NCBI GenBank assembly: GCA_016936535.1
Contig: JAFGXP010000003.1
Span: 62,001-126,000, forward strand
DNA length: 64,000 bases
Direction: 5' to 3'
Source: Thiotrichales bacterium
GTDB lineage: Bacteria; Pseudomonadota; Gammaproteobacteria; Thiomicrospirales; Thiomicrospiraceae
Shown piece by piece: positions 1 to 8,624 of the stretch. Position 1 is the first letter of the stretch. Each line of letters begins with the position of its first letter. The notes below the pieces were generated by a model. It saw only the letters and a list, made by a program, of their open reading frames with translations. It was not told where the DNA came from and searched no databases. Made by a program: the position numbers and the translations under genes.

Positions 1-336
1 TTTGCCTGGAAAGTCGCTAAATACGTCAAATCCAACGCCATCGTTTATGTCAAAGACGGCATGACCATCGGTGTGGGTGCCGGCCAGATGAGCCGCGTGT
101 ACTCCGCCAAAATCGCCGGCATCAAAGCCGCTGACGAAGGCTTGGAAGTGCCAGGTTCGGTCATGGCCTCAGATGCCTTCTTCCCTTTCCGCGACGGTAT
201 CGACGCAGCAGCCGCGGCTGGTATTACGGCAGTCATCCATCCGGGCGGATCCATGCGAGACCAGGAAGTCATCGACGCCGCCGACGAACACGGCATCGCC
301 ATGGTGTTCACCGGAATGCGCCATTTCCGTCATTAA
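1..336 (+). CDS. purH: PurH, bifunctional AICAR transformylase / IMP cyclohydrolase (3' part only)
   Basis: This is the C-terminal 111 residues of the enzyme that catalyses the last two steps of IMP synthesis. The reading frame is open from base 1 and stops at 334-336. It carries the conserved AICAR-transformylase end: [20 protein letters not shown], a [15 protein letters not shown] segment and a terminal [12 protein letters not shown] / [11 protein letters not shown] block. The start lies outside the window. purD follows on the same strand, the usual purH-purD order, but the pair is separated here by a small cassette. The base composition is visibly richer in GC than that of the cassette. 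Confidence 0.97.
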   Translation, partial: FAWKVAKYVKSNAIVYVKDGMTIGVGAGQMSRVYSAKIAGIKAADEGLEVPGSVMASDAFFPFRDGIDAAAAAGITAVIHPGGSMRDQEVIDAADEHGIAMVFTGMRHFRH

Positions 337-345
337 GGTATTTGC

Positions 346-370
346 ACCACAGAGACACAGAGGCACAGAG
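346..370 (+). repeat. Left 25-nt terminal inverted repeat of the GxxExxY cassette
   Basis: The sequence begins ACCACAGAGACACAGAGGCA and ends CAGAG, just after the purH stop. Its reverse complement recurs at 751-775 with 24 of 25 positions identical. The two copies bracket the GxxExxY gene so tightly that the left copy ends 2 nt before the TTG start. Confidence 0.85.
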
Positions 371-372
371 TT

Positions 373-750
373 TTGAATCAAGGGCAAGATCCATTAACCC
401 ATCAAATCATTGGCTGTGCCATAGAAGTTCATAAAGAACTTGGGCCAGGGCTTTTGGAATCCATCTACCAAGAAGCCCTCGCCATTGAATTTCAGTTACA
501 AGGTATTCAATTCCACAAGGAGCTTGAACTTCCGGTCTCATACAAAGGCTACCCCTTAGGTGCTCAATACCGATTGGATTTTATGGTTTCAAACGAAATT
601 ATTATTGAACTCAAAGCCGTTGAAGCAACATTGCCTATACATCATGCACAGTTGTTAACCTATATGAAATTGACGAATAAACCAAAAGGATTACTCATCA
701 ACTTCAATGTTCCAGTGTTATCCAAGGGCATCAAACGATTTGCCCTTTAA
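373..750 (+). CDS. GxxExxY family protein (PD-(D/E)xK nuclease-like)
   Basis: This 125-residue protein has the full family length. The signature G-L-L-E-S-I-Y (GxxExxY) lies near residues 25-35. It is followed by a PD-(D/E)xK-like core with RLDF and IIELKA (Asp, then E-x-K), then QLLTYM and a GLLINF strand. The function of the family is not established; a nuclease fold is inferred from these motifs. The start is TTG at 373, only 2 nt after the left inverted repeat, with no clear Shine-Dalgarno; the stop abuts the right repeat. It sits inside the purH-purD pair and is richer in AT than purH, which suggests insertion. It is probably co-transcribed with the pur genes. Confidence 0.9.
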   Translation: MNQGQDPLTHQIIGCAIEVHKELGPGLLESIYQEALAIEFQLQGIQFHKELELPVSYKGYPLGAQYRLDFMVSNEIIIELKAVEATLPIHHAQLLTYMKLTNKPKGLLINFNVPVLSKGIKRFAL

Positions 751-775
751 CTCTGTGCCTCGGTGTCTCTGTGGT
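751..775 (-). repeat. Right 25-nt terminal inverted repeat of the GxxExxY cassette
   Basis: This segment reads CTCTGTGCCTCGGTGTCTCT and ends GTGGT. It is the reverse complement of 346-370 with one mismatch. It begins directly after the GxxExxY stop codon and ends 18 nt before the purD ATG. I saw no obvious target-site duplication outside the repeats. Confidence 0.85.
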
Positions 776-793
776 TCAACAACAAGGAAAATT

Positions 794-2095
794 ATGAACG
801 TATTAATTATTGGTAGTGGCGGGCGTGAGCACGCTTTGGCTTGGAAGGCGGCTCAATCAGCCTTGGCTGAGCAGGTATTTGTGGCGCCGGGCAATGCCGG
901 TACCGCTCTAGAAAACAACTTGCAAAATGTCGCCATTGCGGTGGATGACATTGCGGCTCTGGTGGCATTCGCCCAACAAAACGCTATTGGCTTGACCATT
1001 GTCGGGCCTGAAGTTCCTTTGGTTTTGGGGGTAGTCGATGCCTTTACTGCAGCCGGATTAAAATGCTTTGGACCTAGCAAAGACGCCGCTCAGCTTGAGG
1101 GCTCGAAAGCGTTCTCTAAAAACTTTTTAGCGCGCCACCAAATCCCAACCGCAGACTATCAGGTATTTACAGAAATTCCGCCTGCGATTGCCTACATCCA
1201 GAAAATGGGTACGCCGATTGTGATCAAAGCCGATGGTTTAGCGGCTGGCAAGGGCGTGATTCTTGCTCAAAGTGAAGCCGAAGCGATTGCGGCGGTAGAG
1301 GATATGCTGGCCGGTAACAAATTCGGCGATGCCGGTGCACGCGTGGTTGTCGAAGAGTTTTTATTTGGCGAAGAAGCGAGCTTTATCGTTATGGCCGATG
1401 GCAAAAATGTTTTGCCCATGGCAACCTCACAAGATCATAAAGCACGAGACAATGGCGATACTGGCCCAAATACCGGTGGAATGGGGGCTTATTCACCGGC
1501 TCCTGTGGTAACGCGTGAAATTCATAATCGGGTGATGGCTGAAGTCATTATGCCCACCATTCGCGGAATGGAACAAGATGGACTTCCCTATACCGGCTTT
1601 CTGTACGCTGGCCTAATGATTGATAATCAGGGCAATCCAAAGGTATTGGAGTTTAACTGTCGTTTTGGGGATCCTGAAACACAACCCATTATGCTGCGTT
1701 TACAATCTGATTTAGTTCAACATTGCTTGGATGCTCTCGAAGGGAAATTAGACCAAACCACGGCTGAATGGGATTCTCGCCCTGCCGTTGGGGTTGTAAT
1801 GGCCGCAGGAGGCTATCCTGACGACTACCGCAAGGGAGATATTATTGAGGGCATTGAGGCGGCCAACGCGATTGACCTAAAAGTGTTTCACGCCGGCACC
1901 CAACTCAATGAAGCCAACCAAGTTTTAACGGCTGGCGGACGCGTACTCTGCGTAACAGCGCTTGGAGAAAGCGTCACCCAAGCGCAAGAGCGTGCTTATC
2001 AAGGTGTGGCTAAAATCCATTGGAACGAAGCCTATTTCCGTAACGATATCGGTCATCGCGCCATTCGTCGTGAAAACGAAAAGAAGCTGAAATAA
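794..2095 (+). CDS. purD: PurD, phosphoribosylamine-glycine ligase
   Basis: This ATP-grasp enzyme joins glycine to phosphoribosylamine, the second step of purine synthesis, in the cytoplasm. The start at 794 gives MNVLIIGSGGREHALAWK, the canonical N terminus, and lies 3 nt after the ribosome site AAGGAAA (784-790). The reading frame extends upstream to 707, but that part only crosses the cassette repeat. Conserved blocks include VGPEVPLVLG, a GSKAFSKNF segment, KADGLAAGKGVI, NTGGMGAYSP and EFNCRFGDPETQ. The 433-residue length is normal. It would form an operon with purH were it not for the cassette between them. Confidence 0.97.
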   Translation: MNVLIIGSGGREHALAWKAAQSALAEQVFVAPGNAGTALENNLQNVAIAVDDIAALVAFAQQNAIGLTIVGPEVPLVLGVVDAFTAAGLKCFGPSKDAAQLEGSKAFSKNFLARHQIPTADYQVFTEIPPAIAYIQKMGTPIVIKADGLAAGKGVILAQSEAEAIAAVEDMLAGNKFGDAGARVVVEEFLFGEEASFIVMADGKNVLPMATSQDHKARDNGDTGPNTGGMGAYSPAPVVTREIHNRVMAEVIMPTIRGMEQDGLPYTGFLYAGLMIDNQGNPKVLEFNCRFGDPETQPIMLRLQSDLVQHCLDALEGKLDQTTAEWDSRPAVGVVMAAGGYPDDYRKGDIIEGIEAANAIDLKVFHAGTQLNEANQVLTAGGRVLCVTALGESVTQAQERAYQGVAKIHWNEAYFRNDIGHRAIRRENEKKLK

Positions 2096-2474
2096 CCGCC
2101 AATCCGATATTTTACATCCTGTTCTCAGGCGCGCTGGACTGTTCTGGCGCGACCTCGACCCCTGATTGAAACCAAATTCAAGCTTTTTATAATTCGATTT
2201 TTTAGGCTTTTTTTTCCAGGCAAAAACGATTACATTGGCTTAACCATTTCGCAGACATTCGTATTTCAAAAGGGCGTTTTGAATCCATGAGGATCTGCAA
2301 ACCCCTCTGATTTAGCGGTACTGCAGCCTATCTTCATAGCAAGGAAAATCTTTTCTATCAAAAAGGTATCTTAATACTTACTCGTTTCGTATTTTTATGC
2401 TGATTTATGCTGAATTAAGCTTTTTCCGAATAACAAAACAAGCACATCTCAAATTTAATTTAAGGGGATTTACC
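2096..2474. other. Intergenic gap, no gene recognised
   Basis: These 379 nt between purD and the ComFB-like gene become AT-rich toward the right. I see no convincing coding frame, tRNA or GC-rich terminator. T tracts near 2190-2215 could help to end purD transcription, but no stem precedes them. Confidence 0.5.
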
Positions 2475-2717
2475 ATGTTGGATTCGGTACATAATTATTT
2501 TGAACGTCTGGTTTTCAATCATCTTAAAGAACATTATTTGCATCAGGTTTCAGAAGATCATCTGGCCGATTTAGCTTGCTTAGCCTTAAATCAATTGCCG
2601 CCCAAATACATTCGATACGATATCGATATGTCATTTTTTTTGAACTCAGAACAGCGTTTGCAAATTGAACAACAAGTTACGCAAGCCTGTGCGACTGCCT
2701 ATCAAAAACTCACTTAA
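2475..2717 (+). CDS. ComFB-domain protein (putative cyclic-di-GMP receptor)
   Basis: This 80-residue protein begins MLDSVHNYFERLVFNHLKEH and resembles the ComFB / late-competence family over its whole length. It has the typical LADLACLALNQLPPKYIRYD centre, where the L-N-x-L-P-P-x-Y motif stands out. Members of this family have been reported to bind cyclic di-GMP in cyanobacteria; that role is transferred here only by family. The ATG at 2475 has an AAGGGGA site about 7 nt upstream. A 26-codon in-frame extension to 2397 lacks such a site and is not family-like. It is flanked by long AT-rich gaps and is probably transcribed alone. Confidence 0.8.
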   Translation: MLDSVHNYFERLVFNHLKEHYLHQVSEDHLADLACLALNQLPPKYIRYDIDMSFFLNSEQRLQIEQQVTQACATAYQKLT

Positions 2718-3088
2718 ATACGAATAAAGACTTATCCAAAGCCGAGTTTTTCGCATAGTATTCAGTTGCAAGAATGGCCTTTTGAACCGAATAAAATTAC
2801 CTGTTTTTCGTCACACTTTATCGTCCTCTAATAGATTCTACGTAGGCTTTACCCTAAATTGAATTTGGCTAGGCATAAGATTATCTTTTACTAAAATATT
2901 AATTTCTTATTACCCCATAAACACAATCAAATAAGCGTCTATTAATACAACCACTAAAACCCTTAATAAACAGTAAAAATGAATACTTTTATACACTGTA
3001 AAAAAAGTTTTTTGGGTTTTTTCCCTTAGCAAAATCGAAAGTCAGTCAAAATAAATCCAAGTTATCCAAGCCCTTGTATATTTTATTA

Positions 3089-3104
3089 GAATTAGGGCTA
3101 ATTC
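3089..3104. promoter_or_regulatory. 16-bp palindrome upstream of fccA (operator candidate)
   Basis: GAATTAG-GG-CTAATTC is a perfect 7-bp inverted repeat with a 2-nt centre, about 90 nt upstream of the fccA ATG. The symmetry suits a dimeric repressor or activator. The assignment as an operator is inference. Confidence 0.45.
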
Positions 3105-3123
3105 CTTGGAGAATAGCCTGCAG

Positions 3124-3155
3124 TTAGCAGTTAAGGCTCTTTACAAAACTGCTAA
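3124..3155. promoter_or_regulatory. 9-bp inverted repeat in the fccA leader
   Basis: TTAGCAGTT (3124-3132) and AACTGCTAA (3147-3155) are perfect inverted copies separated by 14 nt, ending 39 nt before the fccA start. They could form a leader hairpin in the mRNA or serve as two half-sites about two helical turns apart. Confidence 0.45.
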
Positions 3156-3194
3156 GCGACAATAAAAAATAAAACTACTCAATAGAGGTTGTTT

Positions 3195-3515
3195 ATGCAA
3201 AAAACAGTATCACGTCTAGCGAAAATTCTTGCGATTGCCGCAATTGCACCTCTTTCGCTCACCGCTCAAGCTGGAGAAATTTCTAACGCTGAACTTTCCG
3301 CAACCACTTGCTTCCAATGCCACGGCGCAGAAGGCAAAGCCGCAGGGGGAGCCATCCCACCATTAGCTGGCTATCCTGAAGCGATTATGGTTCAACAGAT
3401 GCTGGATATGAAATCCGGCAAGCGTCCTACCACGGTCATGGGGCGTCACGCTAAAGGTTACAGCGATGATGAAATCCGCGCGATTGCCAAATACTTGGCT
3501 ACCCTAAAACCTTAA
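3195..3515 (+). CDS. fccA: FccA-type monohaem cytochrome c, sulfide dehydrogenase subunit
   Basis: This 106-residue periplasmic cytochrome is the electron-accepting partner of the flavoprotein encoded just downstream. It has an N-terminal Sec signal (hydrophobic residues 11-24, cleavage likely after AQA at 26). A single haem-binding C-F-Q-C-H lies at residues 39-43, and there is a distal Met candidate in VMGRHAKG. The mature part of about 80 residues matches a monohaem class I cytochrome, as in green sulfur bacteria, rather than the dihaem FccA of Allochromatium. The ATG at 3195 has AGAGG about 6 nt upstream; a TTG two codons earlier is less likely. It is 24 nt from fccB and clearly in the same operon. 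Confidence 0.9.
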   Translation: MQKTVSRLAKILAIAAIAPLSLTAQAGEISNAELSATTCFQCHGAEGKAAGGAIPPLAGYPEAIMVQQMLDMKSGKRPTTVMGRHAKGYSDDEIRAIAKYLATLKP

Positions 3516-3539
3516 TAAGAATAAGTGGAGCACAAAAAT

Positions 3540-4859
3540 ATGTTGAAACGTAGATCCTTAATTAAAGCATTGGCTGCAACCGGTTTCGGTGGTTCAGCTC
3601 TGGCTACCCTTTCTGGTTGTCAGGTTACAATGGATGGCGTAAAAGCTTCTGGCGCTTCTGCTGCGAAAGGTCCAGCACGCGTTATCGTCGTTGGTGGCGG
3701 CTTCGGCGGTTCTTCCGTTGCCAAATACCTTAAGCGCTTTGATAGTTCGATTAATGTCACACTTATCGAGCCGCAAAAAACTTACATGACTTGCCCTGGC
3801 TCAAACTGGTATCTAGCTGGGTTGGTTGATGCAAACTATATCACTCAAAATTATGACGCTCTTAAGACCAAACACGGAGTGAATGTCGTTCATGCTACAG
3901 TTACTGCGGTGAACGCCGCTGGCAAAAAAGTGACTTTGAGCGACGGTCGCGTACTCGATTACGACAAGCTTGTTGTGTCACCTGGGATTGATTTCAAATA
4001 TGAAGCCATTCAAGGTTACTCTGCGGATGTCATTGATCAAATCCCTCACGCTTACAAAGCGGGTCCTCAGACAGAATTACTCTACAAGCAAATTCGTGCT
4101 ATGCCACAAGGTGGAACCTTTGTAATTTGTCCTCCAGGCAATCCTTTCCGTTGTCCTCCAGGGCCATACGAGCGCGTATCAATGGTGGCTGATTACTTTA
4201 AAAAGAACAATCCAACGGCCAAGATTATTGTTTTAGATGCCAAAGACAAATTCTCAAAACAAGGCTTATTTGTTGAAGGTTGGCAGCAACTCTACGGCGA
4301 TATGATTAAATGGATTCCAGCCTCTGAAGGCGGGAAAATCAACCGAATCGATGCCAAAACTAAAACCGTTTACACCGATTTCGGTGATTACAAAGCTGAT
4401 GTTCTCAACATCATTCCGCCCCAAAAAGCAGGTAAATTGGCGTTTGATGCCGGCCTTGTGAATGACAAGGGGTGGTGCCCAGTAAATCAACAGACATTTG
4501 AATCTAAAATTCATCCAAATGTTTATGTCATTGGTGACTCTTGTGTTGCGGGTAAAATGCCAAAATCTGGCCACTCAGCCGCGAGCCAAGGCAAAATGTG
4601 TGCCGCTTCGATTGTCTCTGCTCTGCAAGGCAAAAACGCGCCAACTGCTAAAAACGTTAACACCTGTTACAGTTTAGTGGGTTCTGATTACGGCATTTCG
4701 GTTGCTGCTGTCTATGAGTTAAAAGAGGGTGCGATTGAAGGCGTGAAAGATGCCGGTGGCGTCAGCCCGAAAGGTGCCGATGCGGCCTTCCGTAAAATGG
4801 AAGCCAATTATGCTTATGGCTGGTATAAGAGCATCGCAATGGATCTATGGAACAGCTAA
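3540..4859 (+). CDS. fccB: FccB, flavocytochrome c sulfide dehydrogenase flavoprotein subunit
   Basis: FccB oxidises sulfide in the periplasm and passes electrons to the cytochrome subunit. The 439-residue protein starts with a twin-arginine signal (KRRSLIKAL, residues 3-11). A Rossmann motif V-V-G-G-G-F-G-G follows at about 50-57. Cys85 in MTCPGSN is a candidate for covalent FAD attachment. C-P-P-G-N-P-F-R-C-P-P-G-P-Y-E-R (197-211) and GWCPV carry candidate redox cysteines. YVIGDSC is the second FAD-binding strand, and a C-terminal FCSD domain follows. The signal also contains LSGC (24-27), which resembles a lipobox and could mean lipid anchoring. ATG 3540 is preferred over GTG 3525 because AAGTGGAG sits at 3523-3530. 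SoxF-like proteins are close relatives, but the fccA neighbour favours Fcc. Confidence 0.92.
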   Translation: MLKRRSLIKALAATGFGGSALATLSGCQVTMDGVKASGASAAKGPARVIVVGGGFGGSSVAKYLKRFDSSINVTLIEPQKTYMTCPGSNWYLAGLVDANYITQNYDALKTKHGVNVVHATVTAVNAAGKKVTLSDGRVLDYDKLVVSPGIDFKYEAIQGYSADVIDQIPHAYKAGPQTELLYKQIRAMPQGGTFVICPPGNPFRCPPGPYERVSMVADYFKKNNPTAKIIVLDAKDKFSKQGLFVEGWQQLYGDMIKWIPASEGGKINRIDAKTKTVYTDFGDYKADVLNIIPPQKAGKLAFDAGLVNDKGWCPVNQQTFESKIHPNVYVIGDSCVAGKMPKSGHSAASQGKMCAASIVSALQGKNAPTAKNVNTCYSLVGSDYGISVAAVYELKEGAIEGVKDAGGVSPKGADAAFRKMEANYAYGWYKSIAMDLWNS

Positions 4860-4887
4860 TCTGAGTTGTCCGTTAATCCAATCCACA

Positions 4888-4914
4888 AAAAAGCCCGATT
4901 TTCTCGGGCTTTTT
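4888..4914. terminator. Bidirectional terminator between fccB and clpB
   Basis: AAAAAGCCCGA (4888-4898) pairs perfectly with TCGGGCTTTTT (4904-4914) around a 5-nt loop. T runs exist on both strands, so it can end the fccAB transcript and the opposing clpB transcript. Confidence 0.9.
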
Positions 4915-4956
4915 TGTCTTATCGCGCTTTATCCACTAGGGTAAACCTAGAGTAAA

Positions 4957-7524
4957 TTAAGCCAAAACTAGCTCACCTGCCTCAACATCAACCTGAATCA
5001 CACTGCCAGGCGCATAACGTCCTTGCAAAATCGCTTGTGCCAAAGGGTTCGCCAAACGCTGCTGAATAACGCGTTTAAGCGGCCGAGCGCCAAACAGCGG
5101 ATCAAAACCTGCCTCACCCAAGAGATCCAAAGCCCCATCACTGATGTGAAAGCCGATTTCATTCACAGCTAAGCGTTGGGTTAACTGCTGCAATTGAATA
5201 GTGGTAATCGCTCGAATTTGCTCACGACCCAAAGGATGAAATACAACGATATCATCAATGCGGTTAATAAACTCAGGGCGGAAATAGCCGCTGACCACGT
5301 TCATCACCGCCCCCTTCATCTCTTCATAAGACGCGGTAGCGGCGCTTTCTTGAATCAATTGTGAACCAAGATTCGATGTCATCACAATTACGGTATTTTT
5401 AAAATCAACTGTTCGACCCTGGCCATCCGTTAAGCGCCCATCATCCAAAACCTGTAACAAAATATTGAACACATCCGGATGTGCTTTTTCGACCTCATCT
5501 AACAGAATCACCGAATAGGGTTTACGGCGAACCGCCTCAGTTAAATAACCCCCTTGCTCATAACCGACATATCCTGGAGGCGCACCGACCAGACGCGCGA
5601 CCGAATGCTTCTCCATAAACTCAGACATATCAATCCGGACAATTGCGTCTGTGGTATCAAACAAGAAGTCCGCCAAGGCTTTAGTTAACTCCGTTTTGCC
5701 CACACCCGTCGGCCCTAAAAAGAGGAAAGAACCGTTGGGACGATTTGGATCAGCCAAGCCCGCGCGTGATCGACGAATGGCATCGGATACGGCCTGCACA
5801 GCTTCACTTTGCCCAACAACCTGTTGCGCTAATACCGTTTCCATTTTCAACAATTTATCACGCTCGCCTTCCAGCATTCTGGCAACCGGAATGCCAGTCC
5901 AACGCGCAACCACTTCCGCGATTTCCGCATCGGTTACTTGATTGCGCAATAACTTTTGCGCTCCGTGTGCTGGTGCTTGCTGCTCTGCGAGCTCGGCTTC
6001 TCGAATTTTCGCTTCTAAATCCGGAATACGTCCGTGCTGAATCTCGGCCATTTTTTCCCAATTACCGGTTCGTTGCGCCATCTCCAATTCAGTTCTTGCT
6101 GCATCCAACTGCTCTTTCCATTTTTGCGCCCCTTGCAAGGCAGCTTTATCACGCTTCCAAATTTCTTCTAAATCAGAATACTCTTTTTCTAAACCGCGGA
6201 TTTCTTCTTGCAAACTTTCAAGACGTTTTTTAGAAGCTGCATCCTTCTCTTTTTTTAGAGCCACCTGCTCAATTTTTAGCTGGATTAGGCGCCGGTCAAG
6301 TTTGTCCATTACCTCCGGCTTGGAATCAATTTCCATCCGAATTCGTGAGGCCGCTTCGTCAATCAAATCAATCGCCTTATCCGGTAACTGGCGGTCGGTA
6401 ATGTAACGCTGGGAGAGCTTAGCCGCCGCAATAATCGCTGCATCGGTTATTGCTACCCCGTGGTGAATTTCGTAACGCTCTTTCAAACCGCGCAGAATGG
6501 CAATGGTATCTTCTTCACTCGGTTGATCGACCAACACCTTCTGAAAGCGCCGCTCTAGGGCCGCATCTTTCTCGATATTTTCCCGATACTCATCTAAGGT
6601 GGTTGCGCCAATGCAATGCAATTCACCTCGTGCCAGTGCGGGTTTGAGCATATTACCAGCGTCCATCGACCCTTCGGTTTTACCGGCGCCAACCATGGTG
6701 TGAATTTCATCAATAAAAAGAATCACCTGGCCTTCTTGCTTTTCCAGCTCTTTTAAAAGGGCTTTCAAACGCTCTTCAAACTCGCCGCGATATTTGGCAC
6801 CGGCCAATAATCCTGCCAAATCCAATGAAAGCAAACGTTTATTTTTAAGTCCTTCTGGCACCTCACCATTCACAATCCGTTGCGCTAAACCCTCAACAAT
6901 CGCTGTTTTGCCTACTCCGGGCTCACCAATTAACACCGGATTGTTTTTGGTACGGCGCTGCAAGACTTGAATCGCACGTCGAATCTCATCATCGCGGCCA
7001 ATCACGGGATCTAACTTGCCCTGCTCGGCTCGTGCCGTCAAATCCAGAGTATATTTGTCTAAAGCTTGACGGTTTTGTTCAGAATTTGGTTCTTGCACGC
7101 TCTCACCTCCACGTACTTTATCAATCGCTTGCTCAAGTCGGGCTTTTTGCGCACCGGCCTGTTTAAAGAGCTCGGTGGCATCGTCTTGAATCTCCAACAG
7201 AGCGGTAAAAAACAACTCGCTGGCAATAAAACGATCACCACGTTTTTGAGCCTGCTTGTCCATCAAGGTTAAAATAGACATCGCTTTGGATGACAAGCTC
7301 AGCTGGGCTGGGTTGCTGATGGTCGGCATACGCGCCAGTTTTGCTTGCAACTGTGTTTGCAAAGCCGCAATGTCAACCTGCGCCAAACGAAGCAGAGCGG
7401 CTTGCTCCTCGACTAAAACCGATAAAATATGCACCGGTTCAATCAGAGCATGATCCTTGCCTGCAGCCAACGATTGAGCCTGCATCAGCACGGATTGAAA
7501 TTGGGATGTAAATTTTTCTTGCAT
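4957..7524 (-). CDS. clpB: ClpB, ATP-dependent disaggregase chaperone
   Basis: ClpB is a hexameric AAA+ unfoldase that rescues aggregated proteins with DnaK. The order is N-terminal Clp repeat domain, AAA1 with Walker [10 protein letters not shown], the long coiled-coil middle domain (rich in K/E, about residues 400-525), AAA2 with Walker [10 protein letters not shown], and a C-terminal D2-small domain with FGARPLKR. The 855-residue length matches E. coli ClpB. There are three stacked start codons (GTG 7530, ATG 7527, ATG 7524). The site AGGGA at 7531-7535 is best spaced (6 nt) for 7524. A heat-shock promoter lies just upstream. It faces fccB, with a shared terminator between them. Confidence 0.98.
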   Translation of the reverse strand: MQEKFTSQFQSVLMQAQSLAAGKDHALIEPVHILSVLVEEQAALLRLAQVDIAALQTQLQAKLARMPTISNPAQLSLSSKAMSILTLMDKQAQKRGDRFIASELFFTALLEIQDDATELFKQAGAQKARLEQAIDKVRGGESVQEPNSEQNRQALDKYTLDLTARAEQGKLDPVIGRDDEIRRAIQVLQRRTKNNPVLIGEPGVGKTAIVEGLAQRIVNGEVPEGLKNKRLLSLDLAGLLAGAKYRGEFEERLKALLKELEKQEGQVILFIDEIHTMVGAGKTEGSMDAGNMLKPALARGELHCIGATTLDEYRENIEKDAALERRFQKVLVDQPSEEDTIAILRGLKERYEIHHGVAITDAAIIAAAKLSQRYITDRQLPDKAIDLIDEAASRIRMEIDSKPEVMDKLDRRLIQLKIEQVALKKEKDAASKKRLESLQEEIRGLEKEYSDLEEIWKRDKAALQGAQKWKEQLDAARTELEMAQRTGNWEKMAEIQHGRIPDLEAKIREAELAEQQAPAHGAQKLLRNQVTDAEIAEVVARWTGIPVARMLEGERDKLLKMETVLAQQVVGQSEAVQAVSDAIRRSRAGLADPNRPNGSFLFLGPTGVGKTELTKALADFLFDTTDAIVRIDMSEFMEKHSVARLVGAPPGYVGYEQGGYLTEAVRRKPYSVILLDEVEKAHPDVFNILLQVLDDGRLTDGQGRTVDFKNTVIVMTSNLGSQLIQESAATASYEEMKGAVMNVVSGYFRPEFINRIDDIVVFHPLGREQIRAITTIQLQQLTQRLAVNEIGFHISDGALDLLGEAGFDPLFGARPLKRVIQQRLANPLAQAILQGRYAPGSVIQVDVEAGELVLA

Positions 7525-7558
7525 CATCACTCCCTGTGAAAGACTGTGTTGCTAACCG

Positions 7559-7586
7559 ATATAAGGATCAAAATTTGCATTTCAAG
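7559..7586 (-). promoter_or_regulatory. Sigma-32-type heat-shock promoter of clpB
   Basis: Read on the minus strand, CTTGAAA (7580-7586) is followed after exactly 13 nt by CCTTATAT (7559-7566). The -35 box is a perfect match to the sigma-32 consensus CTTGAAA. The -10 box agrees in part with CCCCATNT, and the spacing is typical. It lies about 35 nt upstream of the clpB start codons. Confidence 0.75.
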
Positions 7587-7661
7587 CAACCTCAAACAAT
7601 TTCGTTTATTCTGAAGACGAAATCCAGCGACACCCTTTAGGAAATTGAGGAGGGATAATTT

Positions 7662-8576
7662 TTGGAATGGATTAATATGAATGCCGACGATTCACTATTT
7701 TGGATGGCCAGCAAACTGGTGTGGAACCTATTGAGCCCAAGTAATCTCTTGGTTTTAGGCTTGGTAATCGGAACTTTATTACTGATTTTTAAACGTAATA
7801 CCGCAGCGAAATGGCTACTGGTGCCTTTAAGCACGCTCAGTTTTGCCTTAATGCTGTTTCCCTTTAGCGATTATTTGATGATGCCCTTAGAGAATCGTTT
7901 TGCTCGTCTCGCCAGTCTGCCAAGCCAGATTGATGGTATTGTGGTTTTAGGCGGTGCAGAGGATTTAACCCGTGCCCAAGCTTGGCGGGTTCCTGAGTTG
8001 GGTGCAAGCGCGGATCGGTTTGTTGCCGCCGCGGAACTGAGTCGACTTTATCCTCAGGTACCCATTTACTTCAGCGGCGGTCGAACCGATTCCACGCCAA
8101 TTGCCCAGCCGCCCTGCGCACTCGCCAGCGAAATTTTTAAGCAACTTAACGTTGCCCAGGAAAGACTGATCTTAGAGGGCCAAGCACGCAACACTGCTGA
8201 AAACTTTCAAAAACTGAAACCTTTATTACAGCAACCCAACGGCACTTATCTCTTGGTTACTTCGGCTTTTCATATGCCTAGAGCAGTCGGGGTTGCGCGC
8301 AAATTGCAAATTTCAGTCATCCCCTATCCCGTTGATTACCGCTCAAACGCCCCCTATCAACGGCAATTGGGAATGAACTTTTATGAGCGTCTAAAGGCAC
8401 TTGAACCCGCCTGGAAAGAGTGGCTTGGCTTAACCGCCTATTATTGGAGTGGCAAGAGTATCGCTTGGTTTCCAAAGCCGCTGAATCATGATTCCAGTTT
8501 GGAAATTCACCCCTTTAATCAATCCCTTTTTCTTCAGAATCCCTCTTCTTCAAACACTGGGCTGCCGCCAAGTTAG
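7662..8576 (+). CDS. DUF218/YdcF-family membrane protein (ElyC/SanA-like)
   Basis: This 304-residue protein has two N-terminal membrane helices (about residues 28-45 and 51-68) and a DUF218 domain exposed beyond them. It shows DGIVVLGGAEDL, YFSGGRTDS, a TAENFQK segment and VTSAFHMPRA, the usual landmarks of this family. ElyC is linked to envelope and lipid-carrier metabolism in E. coli; the exact role here is unknown. TTG at 7662 is chosen because GAGGAGGG lies 7 nt upstream. ATG 7677 would be 22 nt away. It is divergent from clpB and convergent with hemN, so it is probably transcribed alone. Confidence 0.85.
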   Translation: MEWINMNADDSLFWMASKLVWNLLSPSNLLVLGLVIGTLLLIFKRNTAAKWLLVPLSTLSFALMLFPFSDYLMMPLENRFARLASLPSQIDGIVVLGGAEDLTRAQAWRVPELGASADRFVAAAELSRLYPQVPIYFSGGRTDSTPIAQPPCALASEIFKQLNVAQERLILEGQARNTAENFQKLKPLLQQPNGTYLLVTSAFHMPRAVGVARKLQISVIPYPVDYRSNAPYQRQLGMNFYERLKALEPAWKEWLGLTAYYWSGKSIAWFPKPLNHDSSLEIHPFNQSLFLQNPSSSNTGLPPS

Positions 8577-8624
8577 GGCCTACTTCCCTTGCTGCAGGCT
8601 AGATTAGGCAGCCTGCTGATGCGT

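Larger units (their letters stand above)
2718..3194. other. AT-rich leader region upstream of fccA
   Basis: These 477 nt hold no gene that I can support. The region is very AT-rich and should contain the fccAB promoter, but I could not assign -35 and -10 boxes with confidence. Two perfect inverted repeats near its end are listed separately. Confidence 0.6.

Noticed and set aside
707-793. Extended purD frame beginning at 707
   Set aside because: The first 29 codons only read through the end of the GxxExxY gene and its inverted repeat. The ATG at 794 has a good ribosome site and the family N terminus.
5651-6233. Long plus-strand frames opposite clpB
   Set aside because: They are antisense shadows of a full-length ClpB and have no ribosome sites or family motifs.
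8594-8616. GCAGGCT/AGCCTGC inverted repeat between the DUF218 gene and hemN
   Set aside because: There is no T tract on either strand, so I did not call it a terminator. It is a possible weak one.
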